Source: Pogostemon cablin
Lineage: Eukaryota; Streptophyta; Magnoliopsida; Lamiales; Lamiaceae
Length of the DNA stretch: 64,000 bases
Assembly (NCBI GenBank): GCA_023678885.1
Contig: CM042985.1
Location: 17,338,465-17,402,464, forward strand
Direction of reading: 5' to 3'
The notes beneath the pieces are model-generated. The model did no database searches, was not told the origin of the DNA, and saw only the letters and a list, made by a program, of their open reading frames with translations. Of this stretch, positions 11,425-23,300 are shown piece after piece (the first letter of the stretch is position 1; every line of letters starts with the position of its first letter). Both the position numbers and the translations under genes were made by a program.

Positions 11425-13634
11425 GCCCTTTTTCGTTCTTCGTTGATTACATCGACTATGTTCGACATATTCCCCTTTATGCATTAGGACACTATTGACA
11501 CATCATTCTCTATACATCTTAATAAGAGACTAGATTAGCTTACATGATCACTCTTATTCGGCCAGTCTCTATTTAGTAGCTCGTTTCGAGCCCTTCCGGT
11601 CTTTAAGTTGGCCACGACTAGTATCGTGTTTGTGTAGTTCGCTTACAAATGGGGAGCAGGGCTACTCACTCCAGCGTGGCATCCCTCTTCGCCAACATAA
11701 GCCCGTTGCTAATCATCTAGCCCGAGATCAGCCTTTTCTGTTTTGCTCAACTCCACAGTCCATCACAAGTTATGGTCCATGCTCTTGGCTATTATCATGA
11801 TTATAGTCGGGTCTCAATTTAAGCCAATTTTTTGGTTACCTTGATGTACTATTTAATCATGTTTTTTTATTTTTGTTTGATCTTTAGAGCCACCTGTTCA
11901 AACTCTTTTTGCAAGCCAATTGTTTGGATTTTTATTTTATTGTTGTTCTCCCTTTCTTTTCTTTGTCCCCCTTCTTAATATTAATGAATAGTTAGATGAT
12001 TTGTGTAATTTAAAATAATTAAAAATGTTGGAATTGACTATTTAATCAACAATTTGACAAAAAGAAAAGTATTTAATTTTAATAACATGCGTTACCAATA
12101 AGTTTAAAAATCTATATGTTCACAATGATTATTCAAATATTCTTATTAAATAAAAAATAAAATTATAAGAAAATTAGTTGATAAACTTTGAGTCTACATA
12201 GTCTATTTCAAAGATCAAAACTCAAATATAATCTCTATATGCGAAATTATCTTGATCATAACTTCAAGATAAGTATGAGAAAACCACATAGTAATTTTAT
12301 TATGAAAACAATAAATATATTTTAAAGATAACTGTACAAAGTACAATACATCCTAAGTACCACGATGCAATAAATTACAAAAACTATCTCTTTAGAGAGA
12401 AACTAGTCAATGCCTTATCTAATTACAAATTTCAAAAAAAATTATTAATTCACATTAAAACAAACTAGCAAACACCAAAATTGTATCATGAGTAAAAAAC
12501 AACGAATTGTTAAAAGTAAAAAAGAAGCAAATCCAAGTTGATTTATGATCTAACTGCGTCCAAATGAAGATAATACCATGGAATGCTTAATCAGAATTCT
12601 GCATGCTTTAGCAATAATAAGTTAGTTAATAATCGAACAAAACTTCAAGGAGAGATCATTGTTGGCTAGAAAATCGCTGAGCAGATGCACATAAATAACA
12701 ACAAGTATACAATAGATAAGGAACCACCAACTAACACATATGCATCATACAATAAAAAAAACTAGAAATAGCATAACAACACCCACACAAAAGAAAAATC
12801 CTAAAAAATCATTCAGAATCAAATAAACAAAACCAGCGATAAACAAGGCAGAACAAACCAAAACAGGCTCCAAAATGGACAAAACAACAAGAACCAGCAA
12901 CCGAGCACATAAATTGAGCAGGCTTGACTAGCACAGCAGAGAAAGTAAATAACTAACAAAGACCAAATGGAACCAGTAGAACCTCTTATGCTCACCTAGA
13001 ATTAAAATAGAAAAAATACCTTAATAATTAACAAAGAAATAAAGACCAAACAGAACCAGCAAGACCACCTTATGCTCATCTAGAATCAGAATTGAAAAAA
13101 TACCCAACAACTATTAAACCAGAGCCAAAACAATCCTAAAAAATCCATGCCGAGCAACTACTGAAGAAATATAGAATTAAAAACAAAGAATATCAATACA
13201 ATAATTATCAAGACAACCCACAATATGCAAAAATTAGAAAGCAGCAACAACCATGAATCAAACCCATGATCAGAAAAATTCAACAACAATAATCCATGCA
13301 GCCAAAAGTTTTAAAAATCTTGTCCTCAAAACTGCAGCAAAAACAAGCAGAAAGAGTTTGAAACTAGTAGCGAAATTATATAGTTGATTGAAACCTGGTG
13401 CTAGGGTGCGAAAGATGCCCTTTGCTTTCCAAGTATCATATCCAACATAATTCAGCTAAAATCAAGACCAAAACTAAACCAGTTCCTGAGATTCTGCATT
13501 GAGGTTGTATAGCATAGAACAACACACCAGAATAGAACTACATTAAGACCCACCTGTAGAGTCAACACACAAAAGAACCAACAAGTGTTAGAACAACAAA
13601 TATATCAGCAAAAAATTGGAAAATAACATAAATA
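11425..13634. other. A-rich DNA without a recognised gene
   Basis: No coding region is supported. The first 500 bp are mixed-composition DNA; from 11990 the + strand is strongly A-rich with CAGCAACAA-like words. Around 12340 a short stretch (GTACAATACATCC) resembles the inside of the CACTA element at 23370. This stretch may be an old CACTA-derived fragment, but no terminal inverted repeat was found. Confidence 0.4.
12958..13102. repeat. Diverged tandem duplication, about 75 bp
   Basis: Two adjacent copies share AAAGACCAAA, GGAACCAG/AGAACCAG, TTATGCTCA(C/T)CTAGAAT and AAAAAATACC. Function unknown. Confidence 0.7.
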
Positions 13635-14297
13635 GTCTTAAAAATTACAAGATAAATTAAGATGCGAAGTAAACCCTAGATGCGAACGTCGTCACGTCTC
13701 TCTCCGTCTTGAATCTTTACTTGGTTCTTACTTGATTCGACAGACAAATCTCTCTCCATATCTCCTTTTTGAGCGAAAACACATTTTGAAGGTGTAAAAA
13801 CATGGATCCAGAATCTTCTCGTTTATTGGTTCGATCAAGGCCAGTGGTCGAACCACTCATGGCCTGGTCGAATCGGCCTAGAATGAATCTGCAGGTGACT
13901 GGTTTGACCTGAACCACCAGTTGAATCATAAGCTTCGTGGTCGAACCACATTTTGCGAATCTTCAGGCTTTTGGTTCAACCACGGTTCGACCACCATGCC
14001 TGGTCGAACCACAATATTATGGTCGAATGCCTCTGAAACAACCTCTAGATGCCTGGTTCGACCATGGGTGATTGTCGAACCACCTTTTCTTTGGTCGAAC
14101 CGGGTGCCTAAAACACTCTTTTTCCAGTTCTGATCACTTCTGTCCTGTTTTCCTTCGAGAATCCGCTCAAATGGCCTCAAACGCACTTGATTCGTGACTT
14201 TCTACTATATATATCGATTTATTTCTACTTAGGATCAAATCATACATCATTATCACAAGAATCAGAGCTCAAAACACGTAAATTTATGGACTCATCA
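13635..14297 (-). mobile_element. Truncated Athila-type LTR
   Basis: Matches 10645-11424 of the neighbouring minus-strand LTR, from TCTTAAAAATTACAAGATAA to the end ACTCATCA. It carries an internal deletion of about 125 bp. The last ~885 bp of the LTR are absent at 13635. A GGTTCGACC/GGTCGAACC cluster occupies 13828-14101. It is a fragment of a second insertion of the same family, with no attached coding sequence. Confidence 0.85.
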
Positions 14298-14475
14298 ATC
14301 ACTACTTACCTGAACACCTAATAGTGATAATAGTATAGACTTCGTGAAGAACTGCGACTAATCCCTTTTTTTCGGGAGCGCGGACAAATCTTTCCCCTTT
14401 CTTCCTCTATCTCTCCCCTCCTTTCTCTCTCTTTTTCTTTTTTTCTCCTCGAGAATGGTTTCTGAATTTGGTTAT
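14298..14475. other. Short intervening DNA
   Basis: Pyrimidine-rich on the + strand (14390-14450). No gene or repeat boundary seen. Confidence 0.4.
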
Positions 14476-15020
14476 TGTTTAGTGTGAAAATCTACATGTT
14501 TTAGGGTCCGATTTAGCACCGTTTTGTAAAATTTATGTTCGTATTTTAGCAATAAATGGTTAATTTTATATATTTAAGATATTGGTGCATTTGAGAGATT
14601 ATTTCGTTTTTTTCAGGTGGAAAATGGATTAAAAGTGCAAAATTGGAATGAAGAGTGAAATCGTGAAAGAATATTGAAAAATGAATGTTCAATTTGTATA
14701 ATTTTTTTTGTATTTGTGTAAAAGTCCAAACTGATCATGTGACATATGATTGGTAAGCCACGGAAGAGAAGATCATTTTGCCTTAAGAAACACCTCAATC
14801 AGAGCTCAGATAAGGAAGATATGATCAAAACAGCAAAGTCGCGCAAGCTATACCAGAACAGAACGACTCGCGCCATACTTTACATGACTCATGCCACACA
14901 CAAATGAGTGAATTTTTGTGATTTAGCCAAGAAAGAGAGGATCGCATGAGCGTACAAATCACCTCGATCGGAGATTGGATGAAGAGGTTATGAGCAAAAC
15001 CATAAGGTCGCTCAGGCTGC
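14476..15020 (+). mobile_element. Diverged B-type LTR fragment with tandem 168-bp module
   Basis: Begins TGTTTAGTGTGAAAATCTAC, like the LTR starts of element B at 16145 and 33979, and keeps the following GGTCCGATTTAGCACCGTTTT block. Farther in, two modules (14762-14850 and 14930-15020) repeat with a spacing of about 168 bp; each runs from GAGARGATC to a GCTCAGGCTGCC-like end. Decayed ACGACTCGCGCC and CTCATGCC words between them are relics of the B-family motif. The 3' end was not located. Confidence 0.65.
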
Positions 15021-16139
15021 CGACGGATAGCAAGATAAAGTAAGAAAAGAAAAAAAAAACCAAATAGCCAGTCCTATGCTTACTTTCTTGTTTAATCAAT
15101 AAGCAAACAAATGGAGGATAATTTTCAAAATCTCCAATGTGGAAAAACTGAAAAATTCTAAGAACTAAAATAAGTGAAGGAAAAAAATTACCCATATAAA
15201 TATTACAGTAGGGTAATAAAAGGAAATTAAAAAAAAAGACTTCGATTAAAACCTGAACGAAACCCGAAAATTTTCATATCAGCTTATTCATGTTACTCTC
15301 ATTAAAGTTATACACACTCATCCATGTAAATATCAATGTATCAACATGACAAACTGACTTCATTCCAAGACATACCCCAGATAAAGTTGAGGATAAAGGT
15401 GTGCCTTAGGATTCATACATAAAATGGAATGGGAAACTGCATCAGATGAGGCTCAAAAAATCATACCCAATCTTTAGTAAGAATGTGTTAAAATTACTCA
15501 AACATGCATGAGAGCACCACATATCAGCTGAGTTTTCAGAATTTAAAGAAAGAAATGATTGCCAAGAGGATATGTGTAACATACTTTTGATAGTCCACCT
15601 TGAAACAACACAAAGGAGATATCTTCAAACAGATTAATTAATTGGAGCTTCATATAAGCTTTCCTAGTCTTTACATGCTGGAGAAGTTTTCAAACTGGTA
15701 TTGAAATCACAATACTTAAATATGTAGTTTTAATGTTAAAGAAAGATAAAGAGTCAATTGAAAAAAAGAATACTCACATTTATTGGGGCAGTGCAAATAC
15801 ATAAAGTTTGTTCCTTAAGGTTGTTGTCCCCATCACGAAGTGCTCCTCTGCTGTTGAAATAAAGAAATTCAATTTAATAACTCAAAGAAATTTATCCTAA
15901 CAGAATAAATCCTAAAAGGAACATTTCACATAAATTCAAGGAACATGACACAAGAGAAGCCTTATGGCTGGAAATCACGTAGCCTTCTGAAAATATTTGA
16001 AAATATTTCGTGATGATAGAACAAAAACCTATTATCTACATGTTTAATTGCTATATATTAAAATCAGCCAACATAATGCTTACTTTCTTGTTTTATAATT
16101 AAGTAAACTCATAATCCATACCTCCGATTAGATGTCAGA
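15021..16139. other. Non-TE-looking DNA upstream of element B, with one possible exon
   Basis: No ORF of note. On the minus strand, about 15855-15780, a 70-bp open stretch reads RGALRDGDNNLKEQ. It is preceded by a pyrimidine-rich tract ending in CAG and followed by GTGAGT, so it looks like a small internal exon. I do not recognise the protein. The words GCTTACTTTCTTGTTT occur at about 15075 and 16080, near the two ends of this stretch. Confidence 0.3.
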
Positions 16140-16144
16140 ACATG

Positions 16145-18278
16145 TGATTAGTGTGAAAATCTGCGTATTTTAGGATTTAATTTCGTACCGTTTTGTGGAA
16201 TTTATATTCGTATTTGAGCATCTTGTGGTTGAATTGTATAAATTTATGTTCCAGATGCGCGTGAGGTGTTATTTTTTTGTTTTCAAGTTGAAAACGAGGT
16301 AAAAAGAGAAAAAATGGAAGTTGAAAATGAAGTTAGAACGAAGTCGGAAGAAGGAAGGGCAGGCACGACTCGTGCCGGTCGAGAGGGCCACTTGTGCCGC
16401 AAGGAAAGGCAGGTCGTGTCGCACGCCTGGCGCTAGGGGTGGCAATTCCCGACACGACATGATAGCAGGACACGATAATTGCGGGTTAGTGTTTGGCCTT
16501 ATTGGGTTCGTGTCATTATAGTGTCAACCCAATAAGGACACGAAAATTCATGTCGTGTTCATGTCGGGTTCGTGTCAACCCATTAAATACAATTAACTTT
16601 AACAGATAACACATTAACCCGTTAAAAACCCAATAACCTGTTAACAACCCAATATAAATATAAAACTAAAAAAATATATGATAAAAACATTTAATATTAA
16701 TTTTAAAATATATTAATTTAAAAAAATTATTTATTTTAATTAGTATTTTTTTATTTTTTATTTTTTTTATCGTGTTGTTATCGTGTCGTATCGTGTCAAC
16801 CCGTTATTTTTTGTGTTCGTGTCGTGTTGGACAAATTCTTATTGTGTCTTATTCGGGTTTGCCCTTATCGTGTCGTGTTACTATCGTGTCGACACAAAAC
16901 CCAACCCATTAGCACGAATTGCCACCGTTACCTGGCGGGCACGATCGTCAAGAGCCGCCGAGAGCTGCCGAGACGCACGCATCGTGCCGCACAACTGCTG
17001 TCAAGGAATGCCACCATCTTACGCCCGCACGACTCGTGCCGCACCTGGCACGACTCGTGTGGCATCCCAGCGAGCCCAGATTTGTCGTTTCGTCATTTTT
17101 TTGTCCCGTTCATGTTTTTAACGTGAAAAAGCCCACTTTTAAGTCAGAATTAGTGAAGGATCAGTACGAGACTACAAAGGAGTCCTTGGGGTGTTCCAAA
17201 CCCTAACTCTTCATACCTTTTCACAATTCACCATCCCATCCACCCATCCCGGAGAGTTCATCAGTATTTCTTACTTGAGAAGGAGAATGAGGAGGTTCAG
17301 AATAACGGAGGAGAGAATGGAGGATCGCACCATATTTAGGGTTATTCTTATTCTTTTTTTCTTAATTTTGGATAATATGCTTTCATACCTAACCATGTGT
17401 ATTGCCTGTAACACCATGGGCTAGTACTTCTTAGATAGCGCTAGGTTGGAAGGTTAAATTAGTTTAAATTGATGATCTAGATTTAAGGTTGGATACCTGC
17501 AGTATACTTATTCCTTTATTAATGCTTTGAATTGAGACATATTTTTTTTCTTATATGATCAGTCCTTATTCATGCGTATGTCAATATTTTTTGCATACTT
17601 ATACTTATTGCTTGCGTTATATAAGAATTATATTTGTCAATCTATTATGGGTAAAGGGGATCTAAACATACAACCTTTATTCATTAGAATAATTAATATA
17701 GGACAATTAATATATCTATTAATTAACATTCTAGAGGATTTGATTTCTTAGATTATTAGGTAGGAATTGGGGATTAATTCTTAAGTACATATAAAGGAAA
17801 GTTTAGTGTTCTAGCCTTTAATAGAATTTTGCATGAAGTACCTAGAAAGGGAGTAGGAATTATTCTTCTGCATCTGAGGGGTTAAACCAGATTTATGTGT
17901 TAAGTCTACTTTAAAAAAGGGATTTAACATAATTAAGTGATTGCTTTCATAAGAACTGCAGGGATTCTAGCTGATTGTCTAGTAATTTGATTTGACCAAT
18001 TTAACTGGATTACCTAGTGTTGTCTGTTTTCTCTCTTGAATACTTTTCATATTTAATTATTTGTTATTTTATTAATTTTAGTAATTATTTTCTGCTTAGT
18101 TAATTTAGGTAATTCTATTTAAAAAACCAGATTTATCTTAAATTATAATAATTATAATTAGATTAAATAGTAATCTATAATTATCCCTTGGGTACGATAT
18201 TATATTTTTACTTGGTCACACGCGGAACTACAATCGATTCCCTATACTAGGGGACACATACGAAAGTGTGAACAAGCA
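16145..18278 (+). mobile_element. 5' LTR of element B
   Basis: 2134 bp including a nested 497-bp MITE plus its duplication; without these it is about 1629 bp, close to the 1634-bp 3' LTR. The motif cluster (GCACGACTCGTGC and relatives) spans 16362-17065 around the MITE. The TATA box, intact in the 3' LTR, reads CTACAAAGG here (about 17173), so this promoter is probably weakened. The end is set by the primer site at 18281. Confidence 0.92.
16434..16930. mobile_element. hAT-type MITE in the 5' LTR of element B
   Basis: Inverted ends TAGGGGTGGCAATT and its complement AATTGCCACCGTTA enclose 497 bp with no ORF. Flanks CCTGGCGC (16426-16433) and CCTGGCGG (16931-16938) form an 8-bp target duplication with one mismatch, as expected for hAT. 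The 3' LTR has no insertion at the corresponding place (about 34262). The interior is made of palindromic words such as ACACGAC and GTCGTGT around an AT-rich middle. Confidence 0.88.
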
Positions 18279-18280
18279 AA

Positions 18281-18299
18281 TGGTGTCGGCTGTCAGGGA
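18281..18299 (+). other. Degenerate primer-binding site of element B
   Basis: TGGTGTCGGCTGTCAGGGA lies two bases after the 5' LTR. It is the tRNA-Asp-type site of Athila elements (TGGCGCCGTTGCCGGGGA) with C-to-T changes and one extra base. Confidence 0.82.
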
Positions 18300-18593
18300 T
18301 AGTTTTTTTATTTATTTATTTGATTTTTTTGTGATTTATTTTATTCTACGACGTTAAATTTAATTGCTTTTATTTTTATTTTTAATTGCACCCAAACTAT
18401 TTTGATTAGCTGTGTGAGAACAGGTGTATGATAACTAGGTCTCCCAATTGAACCACTCAACCTAGAACTTGAAGCACTTTTCAGACTAAACAGAAGAAAG
18501 ATAAAAAATCCAACCATACATATTCCTAGCTCCGAGTTGGATACTTACTATTCATCAGAAAAGGAGGAAGTTGACGAGACTGAGACGGTAGAG

Positions 18594-19734
18594 ATGGCTG
18601 AAGATGGACAAAGGGCCCCGCCTCCCATGCGGGACTAGTATAAGCTGAAACATACCATGAATGTTGGATTGTATGGACCTGCAATCACTGCAGAGAGTTT
18701 TGAGCTACCGTTCGGACTAATCCGGATGGTACAAGAACAAAAATTCAGTTGTAATCCTTTTGAGAGTCCTAGTGAGCATCTGTAATTATTTGATGAGTAT
18801 GCAAGGACGCAGAAGCATAGGAATGTCCCGGGGGATGCTATCAGAATTATGCTTTTCCCATTCTCACTAATGGGGAAAGCCAAAGAATGGTACAACAAAC
18901 TTCCTGCAAGATGTTGTACTACATGGGAGCAGTTGGCAGATAAGTTCTTGAACAAGTACTTCCCTCATTCCAAGAGCTTTAAGGTGAAGCAAATGATAAC
19001 ACAATTCAAACAAGGATCCTCGCAAAGTTTTTATGAAGCGTGGGAAAGGTTCAAGGACCTGTTGCGTTATGGTCCACAGCATGGATTTACAAAAGACACT
19101 TACTTAGGCTTTTTCTATCAAGGCTTGAGGAGTGAATCAAGAGTGTTGGTGGACGCAAGAGCTGGCGGATCGGTCTTCAAAAAGTCAGCAGAAGAAGCAG
19201 AAGAGATTTTGAGGAGATGGCAGCTAACACGTATGATTGGCCTATGGAGAGATCAAATGGAGTCGCTTTTGATTAAGTGGCTAAAGTAGAAGTTCAGGTC
19301 AACAACAGTGAGATGTCAGAACTCAAGAGTCAAGTCAGTGAGTTGCATAAGAAGATGGATCGCATGGCACTAGGAAACAAAGGAGAAAAAACTGGGAATG
19401 AAGGAGATGAAGATCAGATGGAGGATGCAAATTACGCTATGGGTCAGAGCTTGCAAGGGGACTATGGAAATAGACTGAATTTCAGGCCTAGTAATCAACA
19501 GTGGGGAAGGTATGATCAAGGAAACAACCGGAAAAATCAGCAAGGGGTTACCAAGGAAATTCCAACTTCAACAATCAAAGAAGGAATGAAAGAAAACGTA
19601 GGGAGACTGATATTGCTCTTGGAAAATTATACGCTGCAGTTGGGAAACTAGAGCAACAAGATAAGTTTCCATCTCAAATGGTGACGAAACCAAAAGAACA
19701 GGTTATGGCTGTCACCCGGAGGAGTGGAATGTAG
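18594..19734 (+). pseudogene. Gag of element B
   Basis: The ATG at 18594 opens MAEDGQRAPPPMRD. The Retrotrans_gag core follows in the same frame (EWYNKLPARCCTTWEQLADK, then FYEAWERFKDLLRYGPQHG) to about 19230. In-frame TAG (18636) and TAA (18780) interrupt the N-terminal part, and a frameshift near 19280 moves the C-terminal part to another frame, with a further shift near 19640. The end reads TRRSGM then TAG at 19732-19734, followed by codons for YEGP. No CCHC zinc knuckle is visible, which is usual for this lineage. It would form the capsid if intact. Confidence 0.88.
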
Positions 19735-19814
19735 TATGAGGGTCCAAAAAATGCCATCAGAATAGGATGGAGTTGAAATGGAGCTCAAAAATTAGATGAG
19801 AACGAATACGTCGG

Positions 19815-20030
19815 TGCTGACACGCCGCACGACTCGTGCCAGAACAGGCACGACTCGTGCAGCCATGAAATCAGCACACCCAAAGTGTCGTGCCGTCAAA
19901 CAGGCGATGAGAATGGCCAGTAGACTAGTGGAGAATGCCCGCACGACTCGTACCGAGGCCAATAGACTACCAATGATGTCGTGCGCGTGGTGCGGCACGA
20001 GTTAGAAAATGCCAGCACGACTCTTGCCCA
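19815..20030 (+). repeat. B-family motif cluster in the gag-pol linker
   Basis: Contains GCACGACTCGTGCC (19827), GGCACGACTCGTGC (19848), GTGTCGTGCC, GCACGACTCGTACC, GCGGCACGAGT and GCACGACTCTTGCC. These are mostly the palindrome CACGA-CT-CGTG or half of it. It occupies the position of the GGTTCGACC array of element A. Confidence 0.85.
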
Positions 20031-23000
20031 TTCCGACGAAAACATTGGAAATTTGTCTCGATCCTCTCACTGCTGAACTCATTCAAAATGATCCCCAGGT
20101 CCCTGAAACTGTAGAAAAGTCGTAAGAACTTGAAGTTAAGTTGAAAAAGTGGCAAAAAACTAAGGCAAAAAGAGCTGAAAGATAGAAAGGAGAGGAGTTT
20201 GAGAAGGATATTTGGGGCATTCCAAAGACAAAGCATCCAATTCTGTTTCCACAGCAATTCTTTAAGAAAGGATAGGATGAAAAGTTTCAAAATATTTTGG
20301 AGATATTCAAGAAAATCCATATCAATATTCCCTTTGCAGAAGCCTTAGAGGAGATGCCCAACTATGCAAGGTTCTTGAAGGACATCATGTCTAAGAAGAT
20401 GAGTCAAACAGGAGCTGAGACAGTTAAGCTGGCAGAAAGCTGCAGTTCAGTGATCCAGAAGAAGCTTCCAGCGAAGCTTAAAGATCCGACATCAGTGGCA
20501 CTGCAGCTGGCTGATAGATCCATAACATACCCAAGGGGGGTGATTGAGGATGTTTTAGTGAAAGTTGAGAAGTTGATATTTCCAGTGGACTTCCTTGTGC
20601 TTGACATGGAAGAGGTTGATGAAGATAAAGTTCCTTTGATTCTTGGGAGACCGTTCTTAGAAACTGTAAGAGCTCTGATTGAAGTTCAGAAAGGGGAAAT
20701 CAGATTGAGAGTCAATGATGAAGAAGTAGCCTTTTCTTTGGAGAAAGCTATGAGGTGGCCTTCGGAGAATGAAGATTGCAAGATCATTGAAGTAGTGGAG
20801 GAGATCGTTGAGGAATTCTTGCCTTGCATCCTGTCTAAGGATCCACTTGAAACTTGCATAAGAGAATATCTTACTTTACCTACTTCTGAATTAGATGATC
20901 TTGATGATATGTCTAATGAACTAGCTCTTGAATTTCTTGAAAGCTTACTTGCATTGAATGAGAACAGGGACTCGAAAAAGGAAGCAGCAAGAGTGGAGGA
21001 AGCTAAGTGAAAGAGGCCATATCTGTCACTTGAACCTGAAGGAGTTGTACTTAAGGAGAAAAAGAAGGAACTGAAGCCACTGTCTGATCATCTCATGTAT
21101 GCATATTTGGGGGAGAATGAAACTTTTTCGGTAATTGTATCTTCTTCCTTATCTGAAAGTGAGCTTGATAGGTTGTTAGTTGTCTTAAGAGAATATAAAT
21201 CTGCTATTGGTTGGTCTATGGATGTTCTGAATGGTATTAGTCCATCTATTTGCATGCATAAAATAAGATTGGACGATGAGAGTAAAAGTTGTGTGCAGTA
21301 TCAAAGGAGATTAAATCCTGCGATGAAAGAGGTGGTTAGAAAAGAAGTATTAAAGTGGTTAAATGATGGAATTATATATGCGATTAGTGATAGTCCATAT
21401 GTTAGTCCTTTGCTTGTAGTGGCTAAGAAGGGGGTATGACTGTTATTATATCTGATAGTGGGGAGACCCTTGCTACTGGGACTACTACAGGTTGGCGTGT
21501 GTGTACTGATTACAGAAAACTGAATGAGAATACATGTAAAGACCATTTTTCGTTACCTTTCATGGATCAGATGCTTGATAGGTTAGCAGGTTATGAATTC
21601 TATTGCTTTTTGGATGGTTATTTCGGGTATAATCAGATCATGATTGCACCCGAGGATCAGAAAAATACAACATTCACATGACCTTATGGTATTTTTGCTT
21701 TTAAGATGTTGCCTTTTGGTCTTTGTAATGCACCTATGACTTTTCAAAGGTGTATGATAGCTATTTTTGAAGAGTTGATAGAGAATATCATGGAAGTATT
21801 TATGGATGATTTTTCTATCTTTGGATCTTCTTATGATGTTTGTTTATCTAACCTTGTTGTTGTTTTGAAGCGATGCCAAGATTCTAACCTTGTTTTGAAT
21901 TGGGAGAAGTGTCACTTTATGGTTAAAGATGGCATTGTCTTAGGTCATCATGTAACATCTAAGGGGTTGCAGGTTGATAGAGCTAAGGTGGCGGCAATTG
22001 AAAAATTACCTCCACCGATAAATGAGAGGGGAGTGCGGCCGTTCCTTAGACATGCAGGATTCTACCGCAGATTCATAAAAGATTTTTCTAAATACTCTAA
22101 GCCTCTATCTCATTTACTAGAAAAAGATGCCCCTTTCAAATTTGATGATGAATGTTTGGAGTGTTTTCAGGTTTTGAAGGAGGCATTGACGTCTGCCCCT
22201 ATTCTAATTATTCCGGATTGGATTCAACCCTCCGTGCTTATGTGCGATGCGAGTGATGTTGCTTTGGGAGTAGCTTTGGGGCAGTGAGGGAGAACATGTT
22301 TTGAGCCATCTACTACGCGAGCAAGACATTTGATGCAGCTCAAAAGAACTACACCGTGACTGAAAAGGAATTTTTAGCTGTGGTGTATGCTTTTGACAAG
22401 TTTCGCGCGTATCAGATAGGAATGAAAACTGTGGTGTATACGGATCATTCTGCGATCCGATATCTGATGGAGAAGAAGGATGCCAAGCCTAGGATTATTA
22501 GATGGATCCTACTGTTGATGGAATTTGACATGGAGATAAGAGACAAGAAGGGAAGTGAGAATGTTGTGGCTGATCGCCTCTCTAGGTTGGAGACAAGGGA
22601 ACATTGTGAAGGTGAGAAGGAGATTATCAAAGAGTTGTTCCCGGATGAGGAGATTCTAGATGTGGAGCTTCAACAAACATTCGCTTTGGCTACAAAACCG
22701 AAGGCTCCTTGGTATGCTGATCATGTCAAATTTCTTGCAAGTGGAGCTAAGCCATATAATTTGAGTCGGCATCAACATTTGAAGTTCATAAGAGATGTGC
22801 AGAAATATATTTGGGACAAGCCTTTCGTCTACAAGATATACGCAGACTCTATCATCCTGTGGTGTGTTCCGGAAGAGAAATGGGAAAGTGTGCTAAATCA
22901 TTGTCATGCACAGCCAAATAGGGGCATTTCGGTGCCGAGAAGACAGCTGCGAAGGTGTTACAATCAGGTTTGTTTTGGCTATCCCTTTTCAAATCTTGTG

Positions 23001-23035
23001 TCATATGTTGCAAGCTGTGATACACTACAAGAAAA

Positions 23036-23300
23036 ATAGTTTATAATGACAGGAATTCCTATCATTAAAAGTAAGAATCCTGTCATTGAAAGCTTATAAT
23101 GACAGAAAATTCCCTATCATTAGCATGTCATTATAGCCTCTCTAAATAAAAGTCATTAATGACAGAAAATGAGTCCTGTCATTATTGTCATAAGATATTT
23201 AATGATGAGATTCCCCCCTCATTAAAATTTATCCAAAATGATGATAGTTCCTGTCATTACACTATAATATACCTCTCATTAAAACCTTTCTCATTAATTG
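23036..23300. repeat. Left subterminal repeats of the CACTA element
   Basis: About ten short copies of TAATGACAG or its complement CTGTCATTA, with variants CTATCATTA and CTCTCATTA, in both orientations. The right end (27115-27290) carries mostly AATGAGAGG and ATGACAGG. Confidence 0.85.

Noticed and set aside
11990..13634. Second CACTA element
   Set aside because: Only a weak internal resemblance to 23370; no CACTACAAGAAAA end on either side.
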